Positions 1 to 9,553 are shown, counted from the stretch's first letter. The stretch: 64,000 nucleotides of DNA from an uncultured Lachnospiraceae bacterium (GCA_902787715.1 CADAHQ010000001.1:1-64000), one strand, 5' to 3'. The notes: generated by a model not told the origin, from the letters alone. Numbers and translations: made by a program.

Positions 1-1
1 C

Positions 2-166
2 GGTATTCCGATTCCCGGAACCGGCGCATGGATGGGCTCTTTAATTGCAGCACTTCTGGAGTTTAAACTGAGCCGCGCGGTCATCGCCATCCTTCTCGGC
101 GTATTGATGGCGGCAATCATTATGAACCTTGTATCCTTCGGACTTCTTCCGGCGGCGCTCGGCTGA
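2..166 (+). CDS. Small multidrug-export-type membrane protein, C-terminal end only
   Basis: This is the last 54 codons of a gene that starts before the window. The visible peptide opens with GIPIPGTGAWMGSLIA and continues as a hydrophobic stretch ending in LLPAALG. The PIPGTGAW-type motif followed by hydrophobic helices is typical of the COG2426/Pfam 'putative small multi-drug export protein' family of short integral membrane proteins. Despite the family name, I know of no well-established substrate. The gene is followed by a weak hairpin and T run, so it probably ends its own transcript. Family call from the motif only; the N-terminal half is not visible. Confidence 0.7.
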   Translation, partial: GIPIPGTGAWMGSLIAALLEFKLSRAVIAILLGVLMAAIIMNLVSFGLLPAALG

Positions 167-200
167 CGGGACAGGCAGGAAACGTTCCGAAAAGATTTTT

Positions 201-222
201 AAGAAAACAGTTTTCTTTTTTT
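201..222 (+). terminator. Weak A/T-rich hairpin with T run
   Basis: AAGAAAA and TTTTCTT can pair around a three-base CAG loop, followed by a T run. The stem holds one G-C pair, so it is weak, but it sits just behind the stop of the membrane-protein gene and ahead of a promoter-like element. Confidence 0.35.
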
Positions 223-230
223 GTTCGCTG

Positions 231-239
231 TGGTATGAT
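231..239 (+). promoter_or_regulatory. Extended -10 promoter element upstream of the degV gene
   Basis: TGG-TATGAT matches an extended -10 element (TGn plus a five-of-six match to TATAAT). No good -35 box lies 16-18 bases upstream, only a T-rich run. The start codon follows about 60 bases later. Confidence 0.35.
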
Positions 240-297
240 TCGCAGTGATTGTTGAGGGACGCCGGCGTTGGGTCGGTGAAAACATATTGTTGGGGAA

Positions 298-1182
298 ATG
301 AATATGAACAATTACACATTGATTACGGACGTGACCTGCGATTTGGACGCGGCAACGTACGAATCCCTGGGTGTGGTATGCATTCCGATGGGATTTCGTC
401 TGGGGGAACGGGAATACACCCACTACGCGGATGAGAGGGAGATTTCCGTTACCGAGTTCTACGAACGCCTGAAGGCCGGTGAGATGCCTTCGACGACACA
501 GATCAATCCGATGGTGTACCACGAGTACTTCGAGGAGAGTTTGAAAGAGGGGAAGGATGTCCTTTATCTCTGCTTTTCGTCGGGACTGAGCGGCACCTTT
601 AACACCGCGCGCATGGTGGCCTCGGAACTTTCGGAGGAGTATCCTGCGCGTCGCATCGAAGTTTATGACACCAGAAGCGCTTCCGTCGGGGAAGGATTTG
701 TAATCTGCAAAGCCGGCGCGGCGTACAAAGCTGGTGCAAGCATCGATGAGGTTTTAGAGGTAACGGAGAAAGCGGTCCTGCATGCCTGCCACTGGTTTAT
801 GGTGGACAATCTGATGCACTTAAAGCGCGGCGGACGGCTTTCGTCCATCGAGGCGATTCTCGGAACAGCTCTCAAGATTCAGCCGATTCTCTCCGTAAAC
901 GAGGAGGGCAAGCTTTTGGTGGTGTCGAAGGAACGCGGTGCGAAAAATGCAATCGCCTACCTTGTGAAGCGCCTTAAGCAGGACGCCTACAACCCGCAGG
1001 AGCAGACGGTGTTCCTTGCCCATGCGGGATGCCCGGAGAAAGCGGAGTACTTAAAGCAGGTGCTGCTTTCGGAAGGGCTTGTGAAGGACGCGGTGATCTA
1101 TCAGGTCGGCCCGATTATCGGAAGCCATGTCGGAAACGGCATGTGTGCCATGGTATTTGAAGGGGAGAACTACAAGTTCTGA
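298..1182 (+). CDS. DegV family fatty-acid-binding protein
   Basis: A 294-residue protein of the DegV family. These are two-domain proteins that bind a fatty acid; the family includes FakB, which presents fatty acids to the kinase FakA. The sequence shows TDVTCDLD near the N-terminus (the family's T/S-D-S/T-x-D start), FSSGLSGTFNTA near residue 98, DTRSASVGEG, and LKRGGRLS near residue 180, all family signatures. The start could be codon 1 or the ATG two codons later, since the GGGG ribosome site at about 291 is better spaced for the second. No fakA-like gene is visible beside it. Family assignment is firm; the ligand is inferred. Confidence 0.9.
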   Translation: MNMNNYTLITDVTCDLDAATYESLGVVCIPMGFRLGEREYTHYADEREISVTEFYERLKAGEMPSTTQINPMVYHEYFEESLKEGKDVLYLCFSSGLSGTFNTARMVASELSEEYPARRIEVYDTRSASVGEGFVICKAGAAYKAGASIDEVLEVTEKAVLHACHWFMVDNLMHLKRGGRLSSIEAILGTALKIQPILSVNEEGKLLVVSKERGAKNAIAYLVKRLKQDAYNPQEQTVFLAHAGCPEKAEYLKQVLLSEGLVKDAVIYQVGPIIGSHVGNGMCAMVFEGENYKF

Positions 1183-1224
1183 CCCGCGAATATAGAAACA
1201 AGTTGCGAAAGAAAGGAAATCGCT

Positions 1225-2472
1225 ATGTATTCATTTGACGACGTGAAGATGGCAGATCCGGAGCTTGCACAGAGTATCGAGCTCGAACTTGCCAGACAGA
1301 GAGAGAACATCGAGTTGATTGCCTCCGAGAACCTAGTGAGCAAGGCCGTGATGGCAGCTATGGGAAGCGTTCTTACCAACAAGTACGCAGAAGGTTATCC
1401 CGGAAAGCGCTACTACGGCGGATGCCAGTGCGTGGATATCGCCGAGAACCTTGCAATCGAGCGCGCGAAGAAGCTCTTCGGCTGCGAGTATGTCAACGTT
1501 CAGCCGCACTCCGGTGCACAGGCCAACATGGCGGTTCAGTTCGCATTGTTGAAGCCCGGCGACACCGTGATGGGTATGAACCTTGCCCACGGCGGTCACC
1601 TGACCCACGGAAGCCCGGTTAACTTCTCCGGTACGTACTTCAACATCGTGCCTTACGGCGTCAACGATGACGGTTTCATTGATTACGACGAGGTGGAGCG
1701 CATCGCGAAGGAGTGTCAGCCGAAGCTGATCATCGCAGGTGCCAGCGCCTATGCAAGAAAGATTGATTTCAAGCGCTTCCGCGAGATTGCGGACATGGTC
1801 GGCGCTTACCTGATGGTTGACATGGCCCACATCGCAGGTCTTGTAGCCGGCGGTTACCATGAGAGCCCGATCCCGTATGCGCACGTTGTTACGACGACGA
1901 CCCACAAGACCCTCCGCGGACCGAGAGGCGGTATGATTCTCTGCTCCCAGGCATTTGCCGATGAGCACAAGCTCAACAAGGCCGTGTTCCCGGGCATCCA
2001 GGGCGGCCCTCTGATGCATGTCATCGCTGCGAAGGCTGTCTGCTTCAAGGAGGCTTTGGAGCCGTCCTTTAAGGAGTACGCAGGCAACATCGTAAAGAAC
2101 GCACAGGCCCTTTGCAAGGGACTGCAGAGCCGCGGCTTCAAGATTGTTTCCGACGGTACGGACAACCATCTGATGCTTGTGGATCTTCAGAATATGAACA
2201 TCACCGGCAAGGATGCGGAGAAGCTTCTTGACGAGGTACATATCACCTGCAACAAGAACACGATTCCGAACGATCCGGCATCGCCTTTCGTAACCAGCGG
2301 TATCCGCCTGGGAACGGCTGCCGTAACGTCGCGCGGCATGAATGCGGATGACATGGATAAGATTGCCGAGGCCATCGCTCTGGTTATCAAGAACCCCGGC
2401 GATGAGGCGAAGAAGGCAGAGGCTTACGCCATCGTGAAGTCCTTAACCGACAAGTATCCGCTGTACGAGTAA
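1225..2472 (+). CDS. glyA: Serine hydroxymethyltransferase
   Basis: A full-length 415-residue PLP enzyme that interconverts serine plus tetrahydrofolate with glycine plus 5,10-methylene-tetrahydrofolate, feeding one-carbon metabolism in the cytoplasm. Diagnostic segments are LIASENLVS at the N-terminus, the [10 protein letters not shown] loop, and [15 protein letters not shown], in which Lys228 is the PLP-linked lysine. The start follows AAAGGAAA, and the gene lies 42 bases after the degV stop, so the two may share a transcript. A clear terminator follows. Length and motifs are normal for the family. Confidence 0.98.
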   Translation: MYSFDDVKMADPELAQSIELELARQRENIELIASENLVSKAVMAAMGSVLTNKYAEGYPGKRYYGGCQCVDIAENLAIERAKKLFGCEYVNVQPHSGAQANMAVQFALLKPGDTVMGMNLAHGGHLTHGSPVNFSGTYFNIVPYGVNDDGFIDYDEVERIAKECQPKLIIAGASAYARKIDFKRFREIADMVGAYLMVDMAHIAGLVAGGYHESPIPYAHVVTTTTHKTLRGPRGGMILCSQAFADEHKLNKAVFPGIQGGPLMHVIAAKAVCFKEALEPSFKEYAGNIVKNAQALCKGLQSRGFKIVSDGTDNHLMLVDLQNMNITGKDAEKLLDEVHITCNKNTIPNDPASPFVTSGIRLGTAAVTSRGMNADDMDKIAEAIALVIKNPGDEAKKAEAYAIVKSLTDKYPLYE

Positions 2473-2497
2473 ACGACGTATCACAAGTCAATGAAAG

Positions 2498-2530
2498 ATA
2501 CCGCTTCCTGTGACGGAGGCGGTATTTTAT
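2498..2530 (+). terminator. Intrinsic terminator after glyA
   Basis: ATACCGCTTCC pairs with GGAGGCGGTAT (11 pairs, one G-U) around a six-base loop, followed by TTTTATT. It lies 25 bases past the glyA stop codon and closes the degV-glyA unit. Confidence 0.8.
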
Positions 2531-2559
2531 TGCATTTTCCGTTTGGGCTGTGGTACAAT
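2530..2559 (+). promoter_or_regulatory. Promoter upstream of topB
   Basis: TTGCAT, an 18-base spacer and TACAAT, with TGG directly before the -10 giving an extended -10 element. It begins at the tail of the glyA terminator and sits about 30 bases before the topB start. Confidence 0.55.
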
Positions 2560-2591
2560 AGGAGCACTCGGAGAGAGGAAAGGAATTGACT

Positions 2592-4778
2592 ATGAAACAG
2601 TTGTACATCGCGGAGAAACCAAGCGTGGCCCAGGAGTTTGCCAAGGCTTTGCATGAGAATTTTTCGCGGAAGGACGGATATCTGGAGAGCGACGGGAGCG
2701 TGGTGACCTGGTGCGTCGGTCACCTGATTACCATGAGCTATCCGGAGGTTTACGATCCGGCGCTTAAGCAGTGGAAGGCAGAGACGCTGCCGTTTCTTCC
2801 GAAGACCTGGAAGTATGAGGTCATCGGCAATGTGAAGAAGCAGTTCGACATCGTAAAGGGGCTTTTGAACCGGGACGATGTGGAGCGTATTTACGTGTGC
2901 ACCGACTCCGGGCGCGAGGGAGAATACATCTACCGCCTGGTGGATCAGATGGCGAAGGTGCCGGATACGAAAGACAAGAGAAGAGTCTGGATCGACTCCC
3001 AGACCGAGGAGGAGATTCTGCGAGGCATCCGTGAGGCAAAGCCTCTGTCCGCCTACGACAATCTGTCCGACGCCGCGTATCTTCGCGCAAAGGAAGATTA
3101 TCTGATGGGCATCAACTTTTCCCGAGCGCTGACCATCAACTACGGGACGCTTCTTCGGAGCCATATGCAGGTGGAGCGGCTCGGCGCCATCTCCGTGGGA
3201 CGCGTGATGACCTGCGTTCTCGGCATGGTGGTTCGCAGGGAGCAGGAGATTCGCAATTTCGTAAAGACCCCGTTTTACCGCGTCATGGGAACCTATTCCC
3301 TGGGCGGTGAAAACTTCCACGGTGAGTGGCGCGCGGTGAAGGGCTCGAAGTATTTTGAGTCGCCGCTTTTGTATAAGGAGAACGGTTTCCGCAAACGCGA
3401 GGACGCGGAGGCTCTCATTGCCATGCTCGGCGGCGTGAAGGAGGAGATTCCTGCGGAGCCCGATGCAGCCGCGGTAACTTCGGAAGCCGCGGACGGACAG
3501 GGGGCCGATTCATCCGACCCCCGCAGCGATTCCCGCACAAGGTACGGCGTCGACCCCGCGGATGAGTCCTGCCATCAGGCGACGCTTGCCAACATCGAGA
3601 AGAAGAAAGAGAAGAAAAATCCTCCGCTATTGTTCAACCTGGCGGAGCTTCAGAACGAGTGCTCGAGGCTTTTTAAGATAAGCCCCGATGAGACTTTGAA
3701 GATTGTGCAGATGCTCTATGAGCGGAAGCTGGTGACTTACCCGAGAACCGATGCCCGAGTGCTTTCCACGGCGGTTGCCAAGGAGATCACGAAAAACCTG
3801 GGCGGCCTTGCAAAGAACAGCGATTACCTTCCGTATGTTCGCGAGGTGAAGGAATACGGGCTGTACGCAACCATCGCAAAGACAAAGTATGTTAATGATA
3901 AACAGATTACGGACCACTATGCAATCATACCAACCGGCGAGGGAATTTCGGAGCTTCCGTCGGTAGGCGAGCTTGCCCGCAAGGTATACGACCGCATCGT
4001 GCGGCGCTTCTTGGCGATTTTCTACCCGCCTGCGGAGTATGCAAAGGTGTCCATGGAGCTGGTGCTTCGGGACGAGCATTTCTTCAGTAGCTTTAAGGTT
4101 TTGGAGAAGCCCGGGTATCTGGCGCTGTACGGAACGGACGAGGCGAAGTCCGCGGGCTCCGAGGAACCGAAGAACACCAAAGGCGACAAGGACAAAGAGG
4201 ACGGCAAAGAAGACAGCAAGCCCGAGGAGGAGCCGGAGGAGGTTCTGGACACGGCGCTTTTCGACCGCATCAAAGCCCTTAAGAAGGGCGCGATGATTGA
4301 TATCGCCGGGTATGAGCTTCGGGAGGGAGAGACCAAACCGCCGAAGCGGTACACCTCCGGTTCGCTGATTCTGGCCATGGAAAATGCAGGCCAGCTCATC
4401 GAGGATGAGGAGCTTCGGGCACAGATCAAGGGAAGCGGTATCGGAACCAGCGCAACCCGTGCCGAGATTCTCAATAAGCTGATAAAGATCAATTACTTAA
4501 ACCTCAATAAAAAGACCCAGGTGATTACGCCGAAAAAGCTCGGGGAGCTGGTGTTCTACGTTGTCTACGTGTCCATTCGCTCGCTGTTAAACCCGGAGCT
4601 TACGGCAAGCTGGGAGAAGGGCCTTACGCAGGTTGCGGAGGGGGCCACCACGGAAGCGGAGTATCTTGCAAAGCTGGAGGCGTATGTCACGAAGTGGACG
4701 GAGTACGCCAAGACAAAGAAGGACCACGATGTTCTTAAAAACCAGTTCCGCGTGGTGGATTCCTATTACCGCAGGTAG
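2592..4778 (+). CDS. topB: DNA topoisomerase III
   Basis: A 728-residue type IA topoisomerase that passes single strands through a transient break. EKPSVAQ and TDSGREGEYIYR form the TOPRIM metal site; VTYPRTDAR carries the catalytic tyrosine (Tyr383). Two low-complexity charged linkers interrupt the core, at about residues 285-333 (Asp/Ser/Ala-rich) and 513-553 (Lys/Glu/Asp-rich); both look like tolerated insertions. No C-terminal zinc ribbon cysteines are seen, as is common for topo III. I chose the ATG at 2592 over an in-frame TTG six bases earlier because AGGAAAGG is spaced correctly for it. Cytoplasmic; acts in decatenation and recombination. Confidence 0.95.
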   Translation: MKQLYIAEKPSVAQEFAKALHENFSRKDGYLESDGSVVTWCVGHLITMSYPEVYDPALKQWKAETLPFLPKTWKYEVIGNVKKQFDIVKGLLNRDDVERIYVCTDSGREGEYIYRLVDQMAKVPDTKDKRRVWIDSQTEEEILRGIREAKPLSAYDNLSDAAYLRAKEDYLMGINFSRALTINYGTLLRSHMQVERLGAISVGRVMTCVLGMVVRREQEIRNFVKTPFYRVMGTYSLGGENFHGEWRAVKGSKYFESPLLYKENGFRKREDAEALIAMLGGVKEEIPAEPDAAAVTSEAADGQGADSSDPRSDSRTRYGVDPADESCHQATLANIEKKKEKKNPPLLFNLAELQNECSRLFKISPDETLKIVQMLYERKLVTYPRTDARVLSTAVAKEITKNLGGLAKNSDYLPYVREVKEYGLYATIAKTKYVNDKQITDHYAIIPTGEGISELPSVGELARKVYDRIVRRFLAIFYPPAEYAKVSMELVLRDEHFFSSFKVLEKPGYLALYGTDEAKSAGSEEPKNTKGDKDKEDGKEDSKPEEEPEEVLDTALFDRIKALKKGAMIDIAGYELREGETKPPKRYTSGSLILAMENAGQLIEDEELRAQIKGSGIGTSATRAEILNKLIKINYLNLNKKTQVITPKKLGELVFYVVYVSIRSLLNPELTASWEKGLTQVAEGATTEAEYLAKLEAYVTKWTEYAKTKKDHDVLKNQFRVVDSYYRR

Positions 4779-4844
4779 ATTCCTGCGTCGTAAAATGCAC
4801 CGGAATATGCCCGGAGAAATGTGCGAAGTTTGGAAGGAAACAGG

Positions 4845-5546
4845 ATGAGTTACGTAGAGTTTTCAGATGTGACGAAGGTATACCGCGTCGGGGAAGTGAC
4901 AATCCCGGCGCTGAACGGCGTCACCTTCGAGGTGGAAAAAGGGGAAATCTGTGTGGTTGTCGGTGCTTCCGGCGCCGGCAAGACCACGATTCTCAACATC
5001 CTCGGCGGCATGGATTCCGCCACCGACGGCAAGGTCCTTCTGGACGGGATTGAGATTTCCGCATTTAACAAAAAACAATTGACGGAATACCGCAGGGCGG
5101 ACATCGGGTTTGTGTTTCAGTTTTATAACCTGGTGCAGAATCTGACGGCGCTTGAGAACGTGGAGCTTGCTTCGCAGATTTGCCGCGATTCGCTGCCCGC
5201 TGCGGAAGTGCTTTCGGCGGTAGGACTTGCGGAGCGGATGCAGAATTTTCCGGCGCAGCTCTCCGGCGGTGAGCAGCAGCGCGTGGCCATCGCAAGAGCC
5301 CTGGCGAAGAAGCCGAAGCTCCTTCTGTGCGACGAGCCCACGGGAGCCCTGGATTACAAGACCGGAAAGGCGATCCTTGCCCTCCTGGCGGAAACCGCGC
5401 GGAAGTATGATATGACCGTCATTATCATCACCCACAACCAGGCCATTGCGAAGATGGCGGACCGCGTCATCGAGGTTGGCAGCGGCAGAATCAAGAATAT
5501 GTATAAAAACGCGATCGTTACACCGATCGAGCAGATAGAGTGGTAG
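4845..5546 (+). CDS. ABC transporter ATP-binding protein (LolD/MacB type)
   Basis: A 233-residue ATPase with Walker [10 protein letters not shown] near residue 42, signature [15 protein letters not shown], Walker [13 protein letters not shown] and a switch His in IIITHNQ. It belongs to the group whose partners are FtsX-fold permeases (LolD, MacB, BceA). The start at 4845 follows GGAAGG with good spacing; an in-frame GTG 24 bases upstream is less likely. It overlaps or abuts the large permease gene that follows, so the two almost certainly make one transporter. The substrate is unknown; no sensor kinase or regulator is adjacent. Confidence 0.93.
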   Translation: MSYVEFSDVTKVYRVGEVTIPALNGVTFEVEKGEICVVVGASGAGKTTILNILGGMDSATDGKVLLDGIEISAFNKKQLTEYRRADIGFVFQFYNLVQNLTALENVELASQICRDSLPAAEVLSAVGLAERMQNFPAQLSGGEQQRVAIARALAKKPKLLLCDEPTGALDYKTGKAILALLAETARKYDMTVIIITHNQAIAKMADRVIEVGSGRIKNMYKNAIVTPIEQIEW

Positions 5547-5551
5547 AAATC

Positions 5552-8098
5552 ATGACCAAAGGAATGCGAACAACCACACGGCGGGAAATCCGCCAAAGTC
5601 TCGGCAGATATCTGGCGATCGCGGCGATTATTGCCCTCGGGGTGGGATTTTTCGCAGGTCTGCGAAACACCACGGCGGATATGCTTGCCACGGCGGACCG
5701 GTATCTTGCGGATCTTTCCATGTTCGACTACCGGCTGGTTTCCACCGTCGGCTTCACGGAGCAGGAGCTTGCGGAGCTTCGGAAAGACACGAACGTGGTG
5801 GCCGCCGACGGCGAGATGCAGAAGATGGTTTTGTATCACGACGATAACTACGGCGATGACCGGGTGCTCGTGGTGCACTCCGTGACCGAGGGCGTCAACA
5901 CCATAAAGATTACCGAGGGCAGACTTCCGCAGGCGCCGGATGAGTGCGTGATGGACGCGAGAAACTACGGCCCCGACCGAATCGGTTCGGTGGTGCGGAT
6001 TGCCGAGGAGTTTGTGAAGGACGTAGACGATGCCGACAGCAGCGAAATTCTCCTGCGGTACCGGGAATACCGCGTCGTGGGCCTTGCATTTTCCCCGCTG
6101 TATTTGAACTATGAGCGCGGGACCACGGAGCTCGGGGACGGCACCGTCGGAGGGTTTTTGTATATTCCGAGGGAAGGATTTGCCGGGGAGATTTACACCT
6201 CGCTGTATGCGGTGGTAAACCACGGCGAGACCGCGTACTCGGAGGAGTACGACGAGTTGCTTGACAAGACTGAGAAGTCCATGGACGCTCTCTGCGAGCG
6301 GCTCTGCGAGATGCGAAAGGAAAGCCTGCAGGAAGAGATTCATGCGCAGGTTCGGGATACGGTTGCGGCGGAGTTCGCCAAATACGGCATGACGGTGCCG
6401 GAAGGGTACGACTATCCCTATGCGGACTACGACAACATCGAGTATGTGCGCTATACGGTGGACCGCAACACGAATATCGGCTATGTGTGCTTTGACAATG
6501 ACGCGCATATTGTGGAAGGTATCGCCACGGTGTTTCCGGCGTTCTTTATTTTGGTGGCGGCGCTTGTGTGCATGACCACCATGAGCCGTATGATCGATGA
6601 GCAGCGCACCCAGATTGGTGTGATGAAGGCTTTGGGATACACCGGTCCTTCCATTGCGATGAAGTATGTCATCTACTCGGGAAGCGCCGCGCTTGTGGGC
6701 GGCGTCATCGGGTATTTTGTGGGCTGCAGGGCGTTGCCTGCGGCAATCTGGCAAGTCTATGACATCATGTACGGCTTTACGGACAAGCTGGTGTATGTCC
6801 AAACGCCGGGTCTGTTTGCCTTCTGCATGGCGGTGGCCGTGTTGTGTCCGGTGGGTGTTACGGTTGTGAGCATTGCGCGGGTAATGCGCGAGGTGCCCGC
6901 GGAATTAATCCGCCCGAGAGCCCCGAAGTCCGGCAAGCGCATCTTCCTCGAGAAGGTAGGTATTATCTGGAACCGGTTGTCCTTCCTTGCCAAGGTTTCG
7001 GTTCGAAACGTCGTAAGATACAAACGACGCTTCTTTATGATGGTCATCGGTATCGCCGGCTGCATGGCGCTGCTGATTGCGGGCCACGGCATCCGCGATT
7101 CCATCACCACCATCACCTCCGTACAATACGGCTCCATCGAGCATTACGATTTCACCGTGCGCCTTGCGGACGGGGCGAGAGAGGATTTCCTTCGCGACTC
7201 CGCAGCGCTTGTGTCGAAAACCGCATTTTTAACCGATACCTCTGTGACGGTGATTGCCGGCGGGCGCAACAAAGATATTTATCTTTACGTGCCGGAGGAT
7301 ACGGATGGATTTGCCGGGTTTGTCACGTTTTCGGACGTGAAGGGAGACCCGATGGAAGCACCGTCCCTCGGCGAATGCTACATAAACGATGATTTCGCCG
7401 GCCGCCTGGAGATTTCGGCGGGAGACACCGTCACACTGCGGCGGGAAGGGAAGCGCGACGTCACCGTGAAGGTGGGGGGTATCATCCGCAACTACGTCGG
7501 AAACTGCATGTATATGACAAGGGAGACCTACCGCGGAATCTTCGGCGAAGAGCCTGCCTTCGACACGGTTTTTGCCATGCGAAACGACGGGGACGACGCC
7601 TATGCGGTGGGCGCGCAACTCGCAAAGCTTCCGGGGGTCACCTCGGTGAGCATCGTGGAGGAGTTTGAGGAGCGGATTGCGAACATGCTGGACCGCCTCG
7701 ACATCATCGTCGTGATTGTCATTGTATGCTCGGCGGCTCTGGCGGGTATCGTTCTGTACAACCTGACAAACATCACCATCACGGAGCGCATCCGCGAGAT
7801 TGCGACCATCAAGGTGCTCGGCTTCCGCAGCATGGAGACGGCGATTTACGTATTCCGCGAAAACCTGATGCTCACGGCGGTGGGCGCGATCGTGGGCGTG
7901 CCGCTCGGGCAGCTTCTTTTGGAATTTGTCATGTCGAAGATCCATGTGGATCTCGTGTCCTTCCGGTCCTTTGTGGGGTGGAAGAGTTATGTCATGTGTT
8001 TCGTCTATACATTCCTGTTTGCCCTGATTGTGGACGTGATTATGTACCGCCGGCTCGATTCCGTGGATATGGCGGAATCCTTGAAGAGCATCGAGTGA
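5552..8098 (+). CDS. FtsX-domain ABC transporter permease with two large ectodomains
   Basis: About 848 residues. It has one helix near the N-terminus (LAIAAIIALGVGFFAG), an extracytoplasmic domain of about 270 residues, a group of helices around residues 325-440, another helix near 500 (MVIGIAGCMALLIAG), a second ectodomain and three C-terminal helices. MKALGYTG and IKVLGFRS are the paired FtsX-type cytoplasmic loops that contact the ATPase. This is the duplicated-FtsX layout of Gram-positive 'ABC transporter permease' proteins. ATG 5552 lies six bases after the ATPase stop; an in-frame GTG at 5540 would overlap the ATPase gene instead. Substrate unknown. Confidence 0.9.
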   Translation: MTKGMRTTTRREIRQSLGRYLAIAAIIALGVGFFAGLRNTTADMLATADRYLADLSMFDYRLVSTVGFTEQELAELRKDTNVVAADGEMQKMVLYHDDNYGDDRVLVVHSVTEGVNTIKITEGRLPQAPDECVMDARNYGPDRIGSVVRIAEEFVKDVDDADSSEILLRYREYRVVGLAFSPLYLNYERGTTELGDGTVGGFLYIPREGFAGEIYTSLYAVVNHGETAYSEEYDELLDKTEKSMDALCERLCEMRKESLQEEIHAQVRDTVAAEFAKYGMTVPEGYDYPYADYDNIEYVRYTVDRNTNIGYVCFDNDAHIVEGIATVFPAFFILVAALVCMTTMSRMIDEQRTQIGVMKALGYTGPSIAMKYVIYSGSAALVGGVIGYFVGCRALPAAIWQVYDIMYGFTDKLVYVQTPGLFAFCMAVAVLCPVGVTVVSIARVMREVPAELIRPRAPKSGKRIFLEKVGIIWNRLSFLAKVSVRNVVRYKRRFFMMVIGIAGCMALLIAGHGIRDSITTITSVQYGSIEHYDFTVRLADGAREDFLRDSAALVSKTAFLTDTSVTVIAGGRNKDIYLYVPEDTDGFAGFVTFSDVKGDPMEAPSLGECYINDDFAGRLEISAGDTVTLRREGKRDVTVKVGGIIRNYVGNCMYMTRETYRGIFGEEPAFDTVFAMRNDGDDAYAVGAQLAKLPGVTSVSIVEEFEERIANMLDRLDIIVVIVIVCSAALAGIVLYNLTNITITERIREIATIKVLGFRSMETAIYVFRENLMLTAVGAIVGVPLGQLLLEFVMSKIHVDLVSFRSFVGWKSYVMCFVYTFLFALIVDVIMYRRLDSVDMAESLKSIE

Positions 8099-8100
8099 CG

Positions 8101-8162
8101 GCAAATTCATCCGCCTTCGTCGGGAGGTGTATGCCTTCCGACAGGCGATGCAAGGAATTTGC
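8101..8162. repeat. Long imperfect inverted repeat abutting the yicC promoter
   Basis: GCAAATTC (8101-8108) pairs with GAATTTGC (8155-8162); inside it AT-CGCCT pairs with AGGCG-AT, and inside that GTCGGGAGG pairs with CCTTCCGAC around a six-base loop. About 24 pairs form with small bulges. There is no T run, so it is not an ordinary terminator. The outer arm ends exactly where the -35 box TTGACA begins. Confidence 0.7.
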
Positions 8163-8191
8163 TTGACAATCGGTGAGCGGGGCGATATAAT
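8163..8191 (+). promoter_or_regulatory. Consensus promoter upstream of yicC
   Basis: TTGACA, a 17-base spacer and TATAAT: both hexamers match the housekeeping consensus exactly. It should drive yicC and rpoZ. A perfect promoter at this modest locus suggests that something, perhaps the adjoining inverted repeat, limits it. Confidence 0.88.
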
Positions 8192-8253
8192 CTTTTGTTA
8201 GTGTGACGTAGTATGCGATTTCGACGATTACGTCCGGAAAGGATGACGTTCGC

Positions 8254-9132
8254 ATGGTCAGGAGCATGACGGGGTTCGGCCGGTTTGAACTGAATGAGGA
8301 CGGGAAGAAGCTTACAGTGGAGATGAAGTCCGTAAACCATCGCTACTGTGAGATCGGAATTCGTCTTCCGAAGAAGTTGAACTTCTTTGAGACAGCAATC
8401 CGGAACATAGTGAAGAAATACGCATCGCGCGGTAAGATTGACATGTATCTGTACTACGAGGAGGAGTCCGACAGTACGGAGAGCGTGCATTACAACAAGG
8501 CGATCGCGGAGGAATACATCCGTTACATGAAGCAGATGGCTGAGGAGTTCGACCTCTCGTCGGACATTTCCGTCACCAGCTTGGCACGCATGCAGGACGT
8601 TTTGGTAGCGGAAGAGGCGGAGCCCGACGAGGACGCGCTGATGCCGTTTGTGGAGCGAGCCGTAAAGGGCGCATGCGAGCGCTTCGTAGCCACGAGAACC
8701 GCCGAGGGAGCAGAGCTTCGCAGCGATGTGGAGAGTAAGCTCGACGCCATCTTAGCAGGGGTTGACGACATCGTCGCCCGGTCCCCGGAGATTGTTTCCG
8801 CGTACCGCGCCAAATTGCTTGCAAAGGTGCAGGAGGTCATGGGTGACACCCAGGTGGACCCGCAGGCCCTCGCCACGGAGATTGTGTCCTATGCGGACAA
8901 GATCTGCACGGACGAGGAGACGGTTCGTCTTCGCGCCCATGTAAAGAGCATGCGCGACACCCTCGATGCCACGGACAATGTGGGCCGGAAGCTTGACTTC
9001 ATCGCGCAGGAGATGAACCGCGAGGCCAACACGATTCTTTCGAAGGCCAACGACCTGGTGGTATCCGATATTGCAATCAATCTGAAGACGGACATCGAGA
9101 AGATCCGTGAACAGATTCAGAATATTGAATAA
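8254..9132 (+). CDS. yicC: YicC/YloC family endoribonuclease
   Basis: A 292-residue protein starting MVRSMTGFGRFE, the hallmark of the YicC/YloC family (MTGFG), with the conserved C-terminal segment GRKLDFIAQEMNREANT and NLKTDIEKIREQIQNIE. Family members are reported to be RNA endonucleases acting in RNA turnover. In most Firmicutes yicC is followed by remA and gmk before rpoZ; here rpoZ comes directly after, so those two genes have been moved or lost from the cluster. The start has AAAGGA upstream. Family call is secure. Confidence 0.93.
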   Translation: MVRSMTGFGRFELNEDGKKLTVEMKSVNHRYCEIGIRLPKKLNFFETAIRNIVKKYASRGKIDMYLYYEEESDSTESVHYNKAIAEEYIRYMKQMAEEFDLSSDISVTSLARMQDVLVAEEAEPDEDALMPFVERAVKGACERFVATRTAEGAELRSDVESKLDAILAGVDDIVARSPEIVSAYRAKLLAKVQEVMGDTQVDPQALATEIVSYADKICTDEETVRLRAHVKSMRDTLDATDNVGRKLDFIAQEMNREANTILSKANDLVVSDIAINLKTDIEKIREQIQNIE

Positions 9133-9161
9133 GCATTCATGATGAAAAGGAGAAAGATACT

Positions 9162-9497
9162 ATGATTCATCCGTCTTACAAAGATTTGCTTGCGGTTGTC
9201 AATTCCGGAGCGGAAGAGGGCGATCCCGCGGTGACCAGCCGCTATTCCATCGTGCTCGCTACGGCGAAGCGCGCAAGACAGATTATCAACGGGTCCGCAC
9301 CGCTTGTGACGCCGAAGTGCGAGAAGCCTCTGTCCATCGCCGTACAGGAAGTATGGGAGGGCAAGGTGAAGATTCTCGGCAAGGACGAGGAGATTCCGGA
9401 GCGCGCCGATGACGCATCCGTGCCGGACTGGGAAGCTGCACTTGCGGCAGCCGAGAACGGGGAGGAGCTCCCTGAGGAAACCGAAGAGAAAGAGTGA
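9162..9497 (+). CDS. rpoZ: DNA-directed RNA polymerase omega subunit
   Basis: A 111-residue protein with the omega signature TSRYSIVLATAKRARQI at residues 24-40 and KPLSIAVQEVWEGKVKI further on. Omega binds the beta-prime subunit and helps assemble RNA polymerase. The last 30 residues are acidic (Glu-rich) and variable. The start has AAAGGAG upstream. It follows yicC by 29 bases, probably on the same transcript, and a terminator closes the unit. Confidence 0.93.
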   Translation: MIHPSYKDLLAVVNSGAEEGDPAVTSRYSIVLATAKRARQIINGSAPLVTPKCEKPLSIAVQEVWEGKVKILGKDEEIPERADDASVPDWEAALAAAENGEELPEETEEKE

Positions 9498-9517
9498 TAC
9501 GGTTACACAACCGTTAC

Positions 9518-9553
9518 GGCAGGCTGCAAAGGGATGCGACCTGCCTCTTTTTT
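9518..9553 (+). terminator. Intrinsic terminator after rpoZ
   Basis: GGCAGG pairs with CCTGCC across a 16-base loop and is followed by TCTTTTTT. A second small hairpin, ACGGTT-ACAC-AACCGT, lies just upstream at 9499-9514. Confidence 0.75.

Noticed and set aside
5354-6802. Long reverse-strand open frame (482 codons) opposite the ABC permease
   Set aside because: The forward frame has clear ATPase and FtsX motifs and normal codon use. Long antisense frames are expected in G+C-rich coding DNA; this one shows no domain and no ribosome site.
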